Assembly (NCBI GenBank): GCA_030824255.1
Contig: JAVBYB010000530.1
Span: forward strand, 1 to 10,978
DNA: 10,978 bases
Direction of reading: 5' to 3'
Source: a bacterium
GTDB taxonomy: Bacteria; Pseudomonadota; Alphaproteobacteria; Caulobacterales; Hyphomonadaceae
Shown here: one piece after another, positions 1 to 7,637 of the stretch
How the letters are laid out: every line of letters starts with the position of its first letter
Position numbering within the stretch: the first letter of the stretch is position 1
Position numbers and translations under genes: made by a program
Notes under the pieces: generated by a model
Seen by the model: only the letters and a program-made list of their open reading frames with translations
Databases searched by the model: none
Told to the model about the DNA's origin: nothing

Positions 1-835
1 CGCCCGCAGAGCCCTCCCACCACGGCCCGTTGTCCGACGTCAGGACAACCAGCGTGTCATTGTCGATGCTCAGCTGCTTCAGCTGCGCAAACAGCCGGCC
101 CATATTGGCGTCAATCTCCTCGACGACATCGCCATACTCTGCAGCAGCGCTGGTCCCCGCATGGTCCGGATGCGGATCAAGCGGCACGTGCGGCGCAGTC
201 AGCGTCAGCAGCAGGAAGAACGGCCGATCCTTGTTGGCCTCGATGAACTGCATCCCGCGCGCGAAGAATTTCTCCGTCAGGCGATCCATCGCCATCTCTT
301 CTTCGTGCAGCTCCACGCCGGGGCTCGCGCTGTAATAGGCGATCGGCTTCATGTCGTGGCTGTAGGGCAGGCCGGAGAATAGATCGAAGCCTTGGCTCGT
401 CGGCGGCCAGAACGGCGCGACGTGGCCCAGATGCCACTTGCCCACCAGCGCCGTCGCATAGTCCGGCTTCAGCGCCTCCGCGATCGTGATCTCCGAAAGC
501 GGCAGGCCGTGCTTGTCCGTCTGCCGGATCACATCGCGCGCCAGCCCCGTGCGGATCGGATAGCGCCCCGTCAGCAATCCCGCACGCGAGGGCGTGCACA
601 CATTCGCCGACGCATAGAAGTTCGTCAGTCGCACGCCTTCTGTGGCCATGCGGTCGATGTTCGGCGTGCGGATCATGCCGTTTCCGAAAGCGCCCAGATC
701 GCCATAGCCAAGATCGTCCGCGAGGATCAGCACGATATTTGTCTTGCGCCCGGGCGTTGCGCTCTGCTGCGGGGATGCGCACGCGGCGAGGGCTGCGGCG
801 GCGACGGATGCGAAAAGGAAATGACGACGATTCAT
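1..835 (-). CDS. Sulfatase (arylsulfatase family), exported, 3' end cut by the window edge
   Basis: Type I sulfatase, expected to hydrolyse sulfate esters outside the cytoplasm; only the first 278 residues are present. The N-terminus starts MNRRHFLF and runs through a hydrophobic Ala-rich stretch to LAAC with Cys19, so it looks like a Tat-type signal with a lipobox. ADDLGYGD at residues 39-46 supplies metal-binding Asp residues. CTPSRAGLLTGR at 80-91 is the sulfatase signature; Cys80 would be converted to formylglycine by a maturase that is not in this window. GKWHLG at 132-137 is the second family signature, and TSDNG near 266-270 gives the later metal-binding Asp-Asn pair. The start is chosen because it gives a complete signal peptide; its Shine-Dalgarno is weak. 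The gene lies 80 bp downstream of ispH on the same strand and may be co-transcribed. The substrate cannot be told from this fragment. Confidence 0.93.
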   Translation of the reverse strand, partial: MNRRHFLFASVAAAALAACASPQQSATPGRKTNIVLILADDLGYGDLGAFGNGMIRTPNIDRMATEGVRLTNFYASANVCTPSRAGLLTGRYPIRTGLARDVIRQTDKHGLPLSEITIAEALKPDYATALVGKWHLGHVAPFWPPTSQGFDLFSGLPYSHDMKPIAYYSASPGVELHEEEMAMDRLTEKFFARGMQFIEANKDRPFFLLLTLTAPHVPLDPHPDHAGTSAAAEYGDVVEEIDANMGRLFAQLKQLSIDNDTLVVLTSDNGPWWEGSAG

Positions 836-915
836 GCGGCCATCGTCGCGAAGTTTATGCTCGCGTCTAGCCATAATTCGACGTGACGTAGCGATCGTTA
901 GCCCGTCAGTGGGCG

Positions 916-1863
916 TCAGACATTCTCCAGCGCGCGGGGGATGCGGAACACCACATCTTCCTGCGCCGTCACCACTTCCTGCACCGATACGTCAAATCGC
1001 GCCCGGCACGCGGCGATCACACCCTGCACCAGCGTCTCCGGCGCCGAAGCGCCCGCCGTCAGGCCCAGCGTGGTCACGCCATCGAACCAGCTCCAGTCGA
1101 TATTGTCCGCCGATGCTATCAGGTAAGCGGCATTCGCGCCCGAGCGCTCGGCCACTTCCTTCAGCCGCACAGAGTTGGACGAATTCGCCGCGCCGATCAC
1201 CAGCACAAGCTGCGCCTCGGCCGCGATGGCCTTCACGGCTTCCTGCCGGTTCGTCGTGGCGTAGCAGATGTCGTCCTTGCGCGGCTCGGCCAGGTGCGGG
1301 AAGCGCAGCCGCAGGGCGGTCACGATATCCTTCGTGTCGTCGACGCTCAGCGTCGTCTGAGTCACATAGGCTAGCTTCTGCGCGTCCACGGGCTGGAACG
1401 CATCCACGTCCTCCACCGTTTCGATCAGCGTCATCGAGCCGGCATCGATCTGTCCCATCGTGCCCACGACCTCCGGGTGCCCCTCATGCCCGATCAGCAA
1501 GGTATGCAGCCCATTGCGCGCATGGCGCTGCGCCTCGGCATGAACCTTGGAGACGAGCGGGCAGGTCGCGTCTACATACGTCATCTGCCGCCGCGCCGCT
1601 TCTGCCGGCACGACTTTGGGCACGCCGTGCGCCGAAAAGACCACTGGCCGGTCATCCGGGCACTCGGTCAGCTCCTCCACAAACACCGCCCCCATGGCTT
1701 CCAGGCGCTTCACAACATGGGCGTTGTGCACGATCTCGTGCCGCACGAAGACCGGCGCGCCCCACTTGGCCAGCGCTTGCTCGACAATCTGGATGGCGCG
1801 GTCCACCCCGGCGCAGAACCCGCGCGGGGCAGCCAGAAGGACGGAAAGGGACGGTTTTGACAT
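916..1863 (-). CDS. ispH: 4-hydroxy-3-methylbut-2-enyl diphosphate reductase (IspH/LytB)
   Basis: Last enzyme of the MEP isoprenoid pathway: a cytoplasmic iron-sulfur protein that reduces HMBPP to IPP and DMAPP. The product is 315 residues, normal for the family. The three cluster cysteines are visible as APRGFCAGV (Cys17), [11 protein letters not shown] (Cys101) and [11 protein letters not shown] (Cys199). VRHEIVHN carries the diphosphate-binding His46. [12 protein letters not shown] carries His128 and the proton-relay Glu130. The SSNS substrate-binding motif follows in [11 protein letters not shown]. The frame is open further upstream, with ATGs at 1935, 1902 and 1890, but homologues begin just before the LLAAPRGFC segment. 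I therefore choose the ATG at 1863, although no good Shine-Dalgarno precedes it. It is divergent from the lipoprotein gene at 2052, with the sulfatase gene downstream. Confidence 0.97.
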   Translation of the reverse strand: MSKPSLSVLLAAPRGFCAGVDRAIQIVEQALAKWGAPVFVRHEIVHNAHVVKRLEAMGAVFVEELTECPDDRPVVFSAHGVPKVVPAEAARRQMTYVDATCPLVSKVHAEAQRHARNGLHTLLIGHEGHPEVVGTMGQIDAGSMTLIETVEDVDAFQPVDAQKLAYVTQTTLSVDDTKDIVTALRLRFPHLAEPRKDDICYATTNRQEAVKAIAAEAQLVLVIGAANSSNSVRLKEVAERSGANAAYLIASADNIDWSWFDGVTTLGLTAGASAPETLVQGVIAACRARFDVSVQEVVTAQEDVVFRIPRALENV

Positions 1864-2006
1864 AGGACTAGGGAAATAGGCGCATTCCATCGATACCGCC
1901 ATTCCCCCTGTCGCCGCGCTGGCCAAAAGCGGCAATTCTTGGGCAGTTCGCGGCGTTGCGCAGGGGCTGGGTTCAGGGCTATCACCGCCTCGAACAAGGA
2001 TGCGTC

Positions 2007-2032
2007 GGCCGGGAGCTCCTCCGGGTCCGGCC
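2007..2032 (+). other. GC-rich inverted repeat in the leader of the lipoprotein gene
   Basis: GGCCGG at 2007-2012 pairs with CCGGCC at 2027-2032, and the palindrome GGAGCTCC lies inside the loop. It sits about 9 nt before the AGGA ribosome-binding site of the gene starting at 2052. If transcribed it could fold near that site. It may be chance in GC-rich DNA. The rest of the 188-bp divergent gap must hold promoters for both flanking genes, but I see no convincing -35/-10 pair. Confidence 0.25.
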
Positions 2033-2051
2033 CTGCCGTCAGGATGTGCCA

Positions 2052-2630
2052 GTGAAGCGTTTTGCCCCCGCCGCCCTTGCTCTTTCCGCGTTGGCTCTGA
2101 CCAGCTGCGCCGGGGTGGACCTGTCCAACCTGGACGACGCGCCGAACGTGGGTCCGTGCCCCGTGGCCGCCTCGCTGTACGACGCTAGCCGCCTGGTCGA
2201 GATCGAAGGCGCCGAACGGCACGAGAATGTCGAATACACGGGCGAGATACAGGCCATCCGTGGTTATTGCCGCTACATCGGCACCAACCCGATCACAATG
2301 GAAGTCGAGATCGATTTCGCCTTCGGCAAAGGCCCCAAGGCAACGGCCTCCACCAAGACCTACCCGGTGTTCGTCTCGGTCACGCGCCGTGACCGCAATA
2401 TCCTGGCCAAGGAGCGTTTCGACATACAGGTCGCCTGGCCGGCTGGAGCGGATGTCGTCCGCCACACCGAAACGATTCCGGGCATCGTGATTCCCCGCGC
2501 CAACGAGACCATCTCGGGCTCGAACTTCGAAGTGCTGGTCGGCTTCGACCTCACGCCGGAACAGCTCGCCTACAACCGAAGCGGCACCCGGTTCACGATC
2601 AACGTTGCGAAGCCCGCCTTGCCGCAGTAG
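2052..2630 (+). CDS. Small lipoprotein of unknown function
   Basis: Product of 192 residues. The start is a GTG preceded by AGGA at 2041-2044 with 7-nt spacing. It is chosen over the longer open frame from 1956 because it gives a clean lipoprotein signal: KR, a hydrophobic stretch, then LTSC with the lipidated Cys19. The mature part has no transmembrane segment. It contains two further cysteines (VGPCP and GYCRY) that could form a disulfide in the periplasm, and it looks rich in beta strand. I do not recognise a named domain and assign no function. The stop is 36 nt before argS on the same strand, so the two could share a transcript, though a strong hairpin fills the spacer. Confidence 0.85.
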   Translation: MKRFAPAALALSALALTSCAGVDLSNLDDAPNVGPCPVAASLYDASRLVEIEGAERHENVEYTGEIQAIRGYCRYIGTNPITMEVEIDFAFGKGPKATASTKTYPVFVSVTRRDRNILAKERFDIQVAWPAGADVVRHTETIPGIVIPRANETISGSNFEVLVGFDLTPEQLAYNRSGTRFTINVAKPALPQ

Positions 2631-2658
2631 TCCGGCGAGGCTTTTTCAAGCCTCCGGA
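2631..2658 (+). other. Hairpin filling the lipoprotein-argS spacer
   Basis: Starting at the first base after the lipoprotein stop codon, TCCGG (2631-2635) pairs with CCGGA (2654-2658) and AGGCTT (2638-2643) pairs with AAGCCT (2648-2653). This gives 11 base pairs, a 2-nt CG bulge and a TTTC loop. No T-run follows, so it is not a standard intrinsic terminator. It ends 8 nt before the argS ATG, in the place a Shine-Dalgarno would occupy. It may protect the 3' end of the lipoprotein message, uncouple the two genes, or tune argS translation. Confidence 0.55.
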
Positions 2659-2666
2659 CCTGCCTG

Positions 2667-4439
2667 ATGACCAACCAGACCGATCTCGCCGACCAGCTGT
2701 CCGAAGCCGCCGGCGCCGCTTTTGCGGCGCTTGGCCTCGAGTCTTCGCTGGGCGCCATGCGCCGGTCAGACCGCCCCGACCTTGCCGATTTCCAGTGCAA
2801 CGGCGCCATGGCCGCCGCCAAGAAGCTGGGCAGGAACCCGCGTGAGATCGCCACGGCAATCGTCGACGCACTGAAAGCCTCGCCGCTCGTGGCGTCTACC
2901 GACGTCGCCGGCCCCGGCTTTATCAACGTGAAGGTCTCTGCAGCAGCGCTCTCTGCCCGCGCCGCAAAGATCGCCGCCGATCCTCGCTCCGGCGCCCGTT
3001 CAATGGAAACGCCACGCCGCGTCGTGATCGACTTCGGCGGCTGGAACGTCGCCAAGGAAATGCACATCGGCCACCTGCGCTCGACCGTCATCGGCGACAG
3101 CCTGCAGCGCCTCTTCCGCTTCATGGGCGATACTGTCACCAGCGACGTCCACCTCGGTGACTGGGGCCTGCAGATGGGCCAGCTCATCAACGAGGTGAAG
3201 CTGGAACAACCGGACCTGCCGTATTTCGACGCTGTCTTCACCGGCCCCTATCCGGAGACGAGCCCTGTCACGATGGATGATCTGGGTCGCCTCTATCCGC
3301 AGGCCTCCGCCAAATCGAAGACAGACGAGACCCGTCGCGACGAAGACCGCAAGGCGACGCAGGAGCTGCAAGCCGGTCGCCCCGGCTATCGCGCCCTCTG
3401 GCATCACTTCTGCAACGTGACGCGCGTCGGTCTTGAGCGCGAGTGCGCCAGCCTCGGCGTGAACTTTGACCTGTGGAAAGGCGAGAGCGACGCCGAGCCC
3501 TACGTGCCCGAACTCGTCGAAGACCTGAAAGCGCGCGGAATCGCGGAGCTTGATGCGGGCGCATGGATCATCCGCGTTGCCCGCGAAACCGACAAGAAGG
3601 AAATGCCGCCGATCATCCTGGTCAATCGCGACGGCGCCATCGGCTATCACGGCTCCGACCTCGGCACGATCGTCGATCGCAAGCGCACGATCGCCCCCGA
3701 ACTGTCCATGTATGTCGTGGACCAGCGCCAGGCGCTCCATTTCGAGCAGGTATTTCGCGCTAGTGACCGTGCCGGCCTCCTGCCCGAGAAGGCGCTCGAA
3801 CATCTCGGTTTCGGTACGGTCAACGGTCCGGACGGCAAGCCGTTCAAGACGCGCGAAGGCGGCATCCTCAAGCTTTACGAACTCATCTCGCAGGCCGACG
3901 CCACCGCACTCGCCCGCATGCGGGAAGCCGAACTCGGCGCCGACGTGTCGGACGACGAACGCCGCGACATCGCCCACAAGGTAGCCGTCGCCGCAATCAA
4001 GTTCTCTGATCTCTCCAACGTCCGCACCACCAACTACATCTTCGACCTCGATCGTTTCATATCGTTCGAAGGCAAGACCGGCCCGTACCTGCTGTACGCG
4101 GCCGTCCGCATTAAATCGCTCGCCCGCCGCGCAGAAGGCGAGGGCGTGAAGCCCGGGCCGATCGCCATCGAGCTCGATGCCGAACGCGGTCTCGTCCTGC
4201 AACTGGACGCCCTCAACGACGCGCTGCGCGGCTCGTATGACAAACGCATGCCGCACATCCTCTGCGACCATGCCTACTCGCTGGCGCAGGCCTTCTCGAG
4301 CTTCTACACAGCCGCTCCCATTCTCGTCGAAAGCGACCCCGCGAAGAAAGCCTCGCGCCTCGCTCTCGCGATGGCGACGCTCACGCAGCTCGAACTCGCG
4401 CTCCACCTCATCGGCATCGACACGCCGGAGCGGATGTAG
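2667..4439 (+). CDS. argS: Arginyl-tRNA synthetase
   Basis: Class I aminoacyl-tRNA synthetase charging tRNA-Arg with arginine in the cytoplasm; 590 residues, typical length. The N-terminal tRNA D-loop-recognising domain covers roughly residues 1-110, including SDRPDLADFQCNGAM. The Rossmann catalytic domain begins near 115, with the HIGH motif at 133-136 in AKEMHIGHLRST. The KMSK position is the degenerate form common in bacterial ArgRS, DGKPFKTREGG at 389-399. The C-terminal all-helical anticodon-binding domain covers about 470-590 and includes LAQAFSSFYTAAPIL. No Shine-Dalgarno is visible before the ATG and the upstream hairpin covers that region. The start is supported because the family N-terminus begins here and the next in-frame Met is residue 31. 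It converges on the following minus-strand gene with a 6-bp gap. Confidence 0.98.
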   Translation: MTNQTDLADQLSEAAGAAFAALGLESSLGAMRRSDRPDLADFQCNGAMAAAKKLGRNPREIATAIVDALKASPLVASTDVAGPGFINVKVSAAALSARAAKIAADPRSGARSMETPRRVVIDFGGWNVAKEMHIGHLRSTVIGDSLQRLFRFMGDTVTSDVHLGDWGLQMGQLINEVKLEQPDLPYFDAVFTGPYPETSPVTMDDLGRLYPQASAKSKTDETRRDEDRKATQELQAGRPGYRALWHHFCNVTRVGLERECASLGVNFDLWKGESDAEPYVPELVEDLKARGIAELDAGAWIIRVARETDKKEMPPIILVNRDGAIGYHGSDLGTIVDRKRTIAPELSMYVVDQRQALHFEQVFRASDRAGLLPEKALEHLGFGTVNGPDGKPFKTREGGILKLYELISQADATALARMREAELGADVSDDERRDIAHKVAVAAIKFSDLSNVRTTNYIFDLDRFISFEGKTGPYLLYAAVRIKSLARRAEGEGVKPGPIAIELDAERGLVLQLDALNDALRGSYDKRMPHILCDHAYSLAQAFSSFYTAAPILVESDPAKKASRLALAMATLTQLELALHLIGIDTPERM

Positions 4440-4445
4440 CCAGCG

Positions 4446-4805
4446 TCAGTGCAACTTCTCGGATAGCGGCGTCTGCTGGTGGAATGACATCTTCCATTCG
4501 CCGCCGCGCTTCACATAGCTGGTCGACACCAGCGCATCATACTTCTCGCCATTGGCGCGGATGCCATGTGCTTCATAGGTCAGAATGGCGGTGTCAGGCG
4601 TCGGCGTGACGAAACCCTTCTCCTCCATGTGAACCGCCTGCCAGCGATTCTGCCCCGCCATCCTCGCCATCTTTTCCCGCCCGTGAACGCCGGCCATCTG
4701 CCCAAAGGCCAGCAGGCAATCTTCATCGACATGTGCAAGGTAATACGCCTCGCCGTCGGTCCAGAAGCCGCGCTCGATGGAGATCAAATCCGTCCGAAGC
4801 GTCAT
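4446..4805 (-). CDS. DUF4440/SnoaL-like (NTF2 fold) protein
   Basis: Product of 119 residues with the look of the NTF2-like DUF4440 group: an N-terminal helix with FWTDGEAYYLAHVDEDCLLAF, a central segment VTPTPDTAILTYE, and a C-terminal strand pair STSYVKRGGEWKMSFHQQTPL. Members form a cone-shaped pocket and include ketosteroid isomerase-like enzymes and many uncharacterised small proteins. I cannot name a substrate. The ATG at 4805 is chosen over one at 4832 because AGGAGG sits 7 nt upstream of it, the best ribosome-binding site in the window. There is no signal peptide, so it is probably cytoplasmic. It is divergent from the acetyltransferase gene across a 92-bp gap. Confidence 0.85.
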   Translation of the reverse strand: MTLRTDLISIERGFWTDGEAYYLAHVDEDCLLAFGQMAGVHGREKMARMAGQNRWQAVHMEEKGFVTPTPDTAILTYEAHGIRANGEKYDALVSTSYVKRGGEWKMSFHQQTPLSEKLH

Positions 4806-4897
4806 GGGCGCCTCCTTTGCCAGCGTCTTCAACGTTTCGTCGCTCCCGAGGTTGCCCGCAGGCTGACTTTTGCCGCGCCGGGCGTTATCCCGAACGC

Positions 4898-5362
4898 ATG
4901 GCAGGCATCGAATTCCGCATCGACGATCTCACCAGCCAGCAGACGCAGGCGCTGATAAGGCGCCATCTCGCCGGCATGCACGAGAACTCACCGCCCGAAA
5001 GCGTCCACGCCTTCGACATCGACAAGCTCCGCCAGCCGGGCGTCACTTTCTGGTCCGGGTGGATCGGTGACGAGATCGCCGTCATGGGCGCGCTGAAGGA
5101 TCTCGATGGCGAGAACGGCGAGATCAAGTCGATGCGCGTCGCTGACTCCTTTCTCGGCAAGGGCGCGGGCAGGGCGATGCTCGATCTCATCCTCGCAGAA
5201 GCCCGCAGGGCCGGCCTGAAAGCCCTCTGGCTCGAAACTGGCTCCACGCCCGCCTTCGACCCCGCGCTCAAGCTCTACGAAAGCGTCGGCTTCACCTTCT
5301 GCGGCCCCTTCGGCAGCTACACCGAAGATCCCTTCAGCCGCTTCATGACGAAGACGCTCTAG
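4898..5362 (+). CDS. GNAT family N-acetyltransferase
   Basis: Acetyl-CoA-dependent N-acetyltransferase of 154 residues. Conserved GNAT motif A is visible: the strand IKSMRVADSF runs into the pyrophosphate-binding loop GKGAGR at 87-92 and helix AMLDLILAEARRAG. Motif B follows, with LWLETGSTPAF and then LKLYESVGFTFCGPFGSY. Overall it resembles the small YsnE/PhnO-like acetyltransferases; the acceptor substrate is unknown. The frame is open upstream to 4733, but that part is antisense to the DUF4440 gene and of low quality. The ATG at 4898 gives the expected N-terminus. No Shine-Dalgarno precedes it, which may mean a leaderless message. It converges on the DUF4287 gene with a 9-bp gap. Confidence 0.92.
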   Translation: MAGIEFRIDDLTSQQTQALIRRHLAGMHENSPPESVHAFDIDKLRQPGVTFWSGWIGDEIAVMGALKDLDGENGEIKSMRVADSFLGKGAGRAMLDLILAEARRAGLKALWLETGSTPAFDPALKLYESVGFTFCGPFGSYTEDPFSRFMTKTL

Positions 5363-5371
5363 CCGTCCGCG

Positions 5372-5692
5372 TCACTTCTTCTTCGCCGCCGTCTTCTTCG
5401 CGATAGCATTCTTCACCACCGGCCCCTTTACGGGTCCTTTCACCGCCGCGGTCTCCGTTGCCAGCGCCGGTCCGCCGTTCCCCGGCAACATCCAGATCGC
5501 CACCACTGCGTTCGCATGGCCATGACCAATCCCCATCCTGTCCATCAGGTGCGCCCGCAATTCGCCATGCTTCTTCAGCCCGGACTTCGAGAGGGCGATC
5601 GCGAAATCCTCATACGTCTTGCCCGACGCCTTCTCGGCATTGGCGAGATAGGTCTGGAATCCCTTGTGCAGTTTGGAACGATCAAGCGGCAT
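5372..5692 (-). CDS. DUF4287 protein with lysine/alanine-rich tail
   Basis: Product of 106 residues. Residues 1 to about 70 match my memory of DUF4287: a helical segment TYLANAEKASGKTYEDFAIAL, then SGLKKHGELRAHLMDRMGIGHGHANAVVAIWM. The last ~25 residues are low-complexity, with VKGPVKGPV repeats followed by AKKTAAKKK. Such tails occur on bacterial DNA-binding proteins, but no DNA-binding role is shown for this domain. A GGGGAG ribosome-binding site lies about 7 nt upstream. It is downstream of the M28 peptidase gene on the same strand but separated by a strong terminator, so it is probably transcribed separately. Confidence 0.85.
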   Translation of the reverse strand: MPLDRSKLHKGFQTYLANAEKASGKTYEDFAIALSKSGLKKHGELRAHLMDRMGIGHGHANAVVAIWMLPGNGGPALATETAAVKGPVKGPVVKNAIAKKTAAKKK

Positions 5693-5730
5693 GGCAGACT
5701 CCCCTATGCGTACAGGTTAGCGCGCCCCGC

Positions 5731-5766
5731 AAAAACAGAAAGGGCGGAGCTTGTGGCTCCGCCCTT
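5731..5766 (-). terminator. Intrinsic terminator of the M28 peptidase gene
   Basis: AAGGGCGGAGC (5740-5750) and GCTCCGCCCTT (5756-5766) form a perfect 11-bp stem with a 5-nt loop. On the minus strand the stem is followed by TCTGTTTTT (5739-5731). It lies 23 nt past the peptidase stop codon, a textbook rho-independent arrangement for that gene. Confidence 0.9.
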
Positions 5767-5789
5767 CGTCGTCATCGCGTGACCGAGCC

Positions 5790-7505
5790 TTACGGCGCGG
5801 CGCGCTGTGCGTCGCGCAGCGCCTTGAACTCGTTCCCTTCGCGCCAGTTCGGCCACACATCGGAATTGGAGAGGCGGTTGATCACCTCGTAGTCCACGTT
5901 CACGTCCGCTTCCATGCCGGCAAGGTTCCAGTCCGGTGCGTATTCGTCGGCCGGCTTGTGATAGGCCTCGTCGGTATACTTTTTGCCGATTGCGTCGCCC
6001 GCTGCGACGCCGCCTTCAACCAGGTCGTTGCCGCTGTCGATGTACATCATCGGCACGCCTTTCTTGGCGAGGCTGATGTGGTCCGAGCGATAGAAATAGC
6101 CGTTCTCCGGGCTCTGGTCGGGCAGGATCACGCGACCCTTTTCATCCAGCACGGCCTTCAGCGTGTCTTCCAGCTCCGAAGCGCCCTGGCCGATGACCAG
6201 CACGTTCTTGGCAAGGCCCGAGGGCTGCAGCGCATCGAGGTTGATGCCGCCCACGATGTTCTTGAGCGGGATCAGCGGGTTCTCGCCGAAATAAGCTGAG
6301 CCGAGCAGGCCAGACTCTTCCAGCGTCACCGCAAGGAAAGTCACCGAGCGCTTGGGTGCCGGCCCCGCGCCGAACTTCTCGGCGATCTCCATGATGGCCG
6401 CGATGCCAGTGGCGTTGTCCACCGCGCCATTGTTGATCACGTCAGCATTCGGATCGTCGCTCTTGGTAATTCCGAGATGGTCCCAGTGGCCCATGAGCAG
6501 CAGATGCTCATCCGGCTTTTCCGTGCCCTTGATCGTCGCGATCACATTGCGCGATTCCGTCTGGGTGACCGTCTGGTTGATGGTCGCCGAGGCCTTGAGC
6601 CCCGTCATCGGCACGGGCTTGAACCCGCGCTTGTTGGCGGCCGCGCGCATCGCGTCGATGTCGAGGCCTGCGGCCTTGAACAGCTCCGTTGCATGGCTGA
6701 GCTGGATCCAGCCCTCCAGTTTCGCGCGCGAGGCGCCAGCGTCCGCCCGCACGAGGTCGCGCTGCTCGCCCGTCCACGAGCCTTCCACGACGCCCCAGCC
6801 ATAGGCGGCCGGCTTGTCTTCGTGAATGAGGATCGCTGCGGTCGCGCCCTGGCGCGCCGCTTCCTCATATTTGTAGGTCCAGCGGCCATAATACGTCATG
6901 GCCTTGCCATTAAAGAGCGTCTCATCATTGGTGATGAAGCCCGGATCGTTGACGAACATCACGACCGTTTTGCCCTTCACGTCGAGCCCGGCGTAATCGT
7001 TCCAGTTGGCTTCCGGCGCAACGACGCCATAGCCGACGAACACGAGATCGGAGTCAGCAAACGAGACAGTCTTCTCGGCCTGATGCTTACTGAAATACAC
7101 GGCGTCTGGACCGAGCTTCAGGTCCCACGTCTTGCCTTCCGGCCCCGCGATCTTCAGCGACGACGTCGCCGCATCCACCGTCGATGCAACCATCTTCACA
7201 ATCTGGAAGTAGGTGCCATCCGGATTGCCGGGGGCTGCGCCCGCGCGCTTGAACTCGGAAGCGATCCAGTCGGCGGAAGCTTCGCCCGCAGCCGTGCCGG
7301 GGCCGCGACCCTCATACTTGTCGTGCGCCAGTTCCTGGATGCGTGCGCCGAGGTCCGCCGCCGTGATCTCGGGCGTGGTCGTCAGCACGGCGCCCACCGG
7401 ACGAGCCGACGCGGCAGGCGTCTCGGGCGCGCGGGCTTCCCCGCCGCCACACGCCGCCAAAGCAGCGCTCATCAGCCCTGCGGCCGATATCGCTAGAAAT
7501 CTCAT
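5790..7505 (-). CDS. M28 family zinc metallopeptidase, lipoprotein
   Basis: Predicted exported aminopeptidase or carboxypeptidase-like enzyme of 571 residues. The N-terminus MRFLAISAAGLMSAALAAC is a lipoprotein signal with Cys19, followed by a Gly/Ala/Pro linker. Residues ~155-245 resemble a PA (protease-associated) insert. The M28 domain follows, with the co-catalytic zinc ligands in order: His340 in GHWDHLG, Asp363 in AVDNATG, Glu397 with catalytic Glu396 in LEESG, Asp424 in NLDAL, and His516 in YHKPADEY. All expected ligands are present, so it should be active. The ATG at 7505 is preferred to the one at 7520 because AGGGAG lies 6 nt upstream and the signal peptide starts cleanly. Peptide specificity cannot be read from sequence. 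The gene has its own -10-like box and its own terminator. Confidence 0.96.
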   Translation of the reverse strand: MRFLAISAAGLMSAALAACGGGEARAPETPAASARPVGAVLTTTPEITAADLGARIQELAHDKYEGRGPGTAAGEASADWIASEFKRAGAAPGNPDGTYFQIVKMVASTVDAATSSLKIAGPEGKTWDLKLGPDAVYFSKHQAEKTVSFADSDLVFVGYGVVAPEANWNDYAGLDVKGKTVVMFVNDPGFITNDETLFNGKAMTYYGRWTYKYEEAARQGATAAILIHEDKPAAYGWGVVEGSWTGEQRDLVRADAGASRAKLEGWIQLSHATELFKAAGLDIDAMRAAANKRGFKPVPMTGLKASATINQTVTQTESRNVIATIKGTEKPDEHLLLMGHWDHLGITKSDDPNADVINNGAVDNATGIAAIMEIAEKFGAGPAPKRSVTFLAVTLEESGLLGSAYFGENPLIPLKNIVGGINLDALQPSGLAKNVLVIGQGASELEDTLKAVLDEKGRVILPDQSPENGYFYRSDHISLAKKGVPMMYIDSGNDLVEGGVAAGDAIGKKYTDEAYHKPADEYAPDWNLAGMEADVNVDYEVINRLSNSDVWPNWREGNEFKALRDAQRAAP

Positions 7506-7531
7506 CCAGGTCTCCCTCAATTGCGCGGCAC

Positions 7532-7537
7532 ATTATC
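7532..7537 (-). promoter_or_regulatory. Possible -10 box (GATAAT) of the M28 peptidase gene
   Basis: On the minus strand GATAAT runs from 7537 to 7532, matching TATAAT at 5 of 6 positions. It would start transcription near 7525, about 20 nt before the ATG and just before the AGGGAG site. No convincing -35 lies 16-18 nt upstream. If real, the peptidase gene can be expressed independently of the structured region further upstream. Confidence 0.35.
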
Positions 7538-7581
7538 CCGCGCAAGGCTGCCCGCAAGGGTGGGAGTAACCCTTGGAGCCG

Positions 7582-7614
7582 AAACCAAAAGAGCCAGCAC
7601 CGAGGTGCTGGCTC
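7582..7614 (-). terminator. Hairpin with U-rich run between the Gdt1-type and M28 genes
   Basis: GAGCCAGCAC (7591-7600) and GTGCTGGCTC (7605-7614) form a perfect 10-bp stem with a 4-nt loop. On the minus strand TTTTGGTTT follows (7590-7582), an acceptable though interrupted U-tract. It lies about 130 nt past the transporter stop codon and 77 nt before the peptidase start. It is either the terminator of the transporter mRNA or the terminator half of an attenuator ahead of the peptidase gene. Confidence 0.7.
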
Positions 7615-7637
7615 CTTCAAAACCGACTGAATTTTCT

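Noticed and set aside
901..914. GCCC...GGGC inverted repeat after ispH as a terminator
   Set aside because: Only 4-5 bp of stem and no T-run on the minus strand, so it is too weak to call.
834..1865. 343-codon plus-strand frame opposite ispH
   Set aside because: Ser/Pro/Arg-rich translation typical of a shadow frame; ispH on the other strand is unambiguous.
1710..2465. 251-codon minus-strand frame spanning the ispH start and the lipoprotein gene
   Set aside because: It overlaps two well-supported genes in the wrong frames and has no start context or motif.
3000..4406. 468-codon open frame on the minus strand opposite argS
   Set aside because: It is fully antisense to a certain argS, and its translation lacks recognisable motifs. 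Such frames arise from third-position GC bias on the opposite strand.
6477..7496. 339-codon plus-strand frame opposite the M28 peptidase gene
   Set aside because: Arg/His-rich translation with no domain, while the opposite strand has the full set of M28 ligands.
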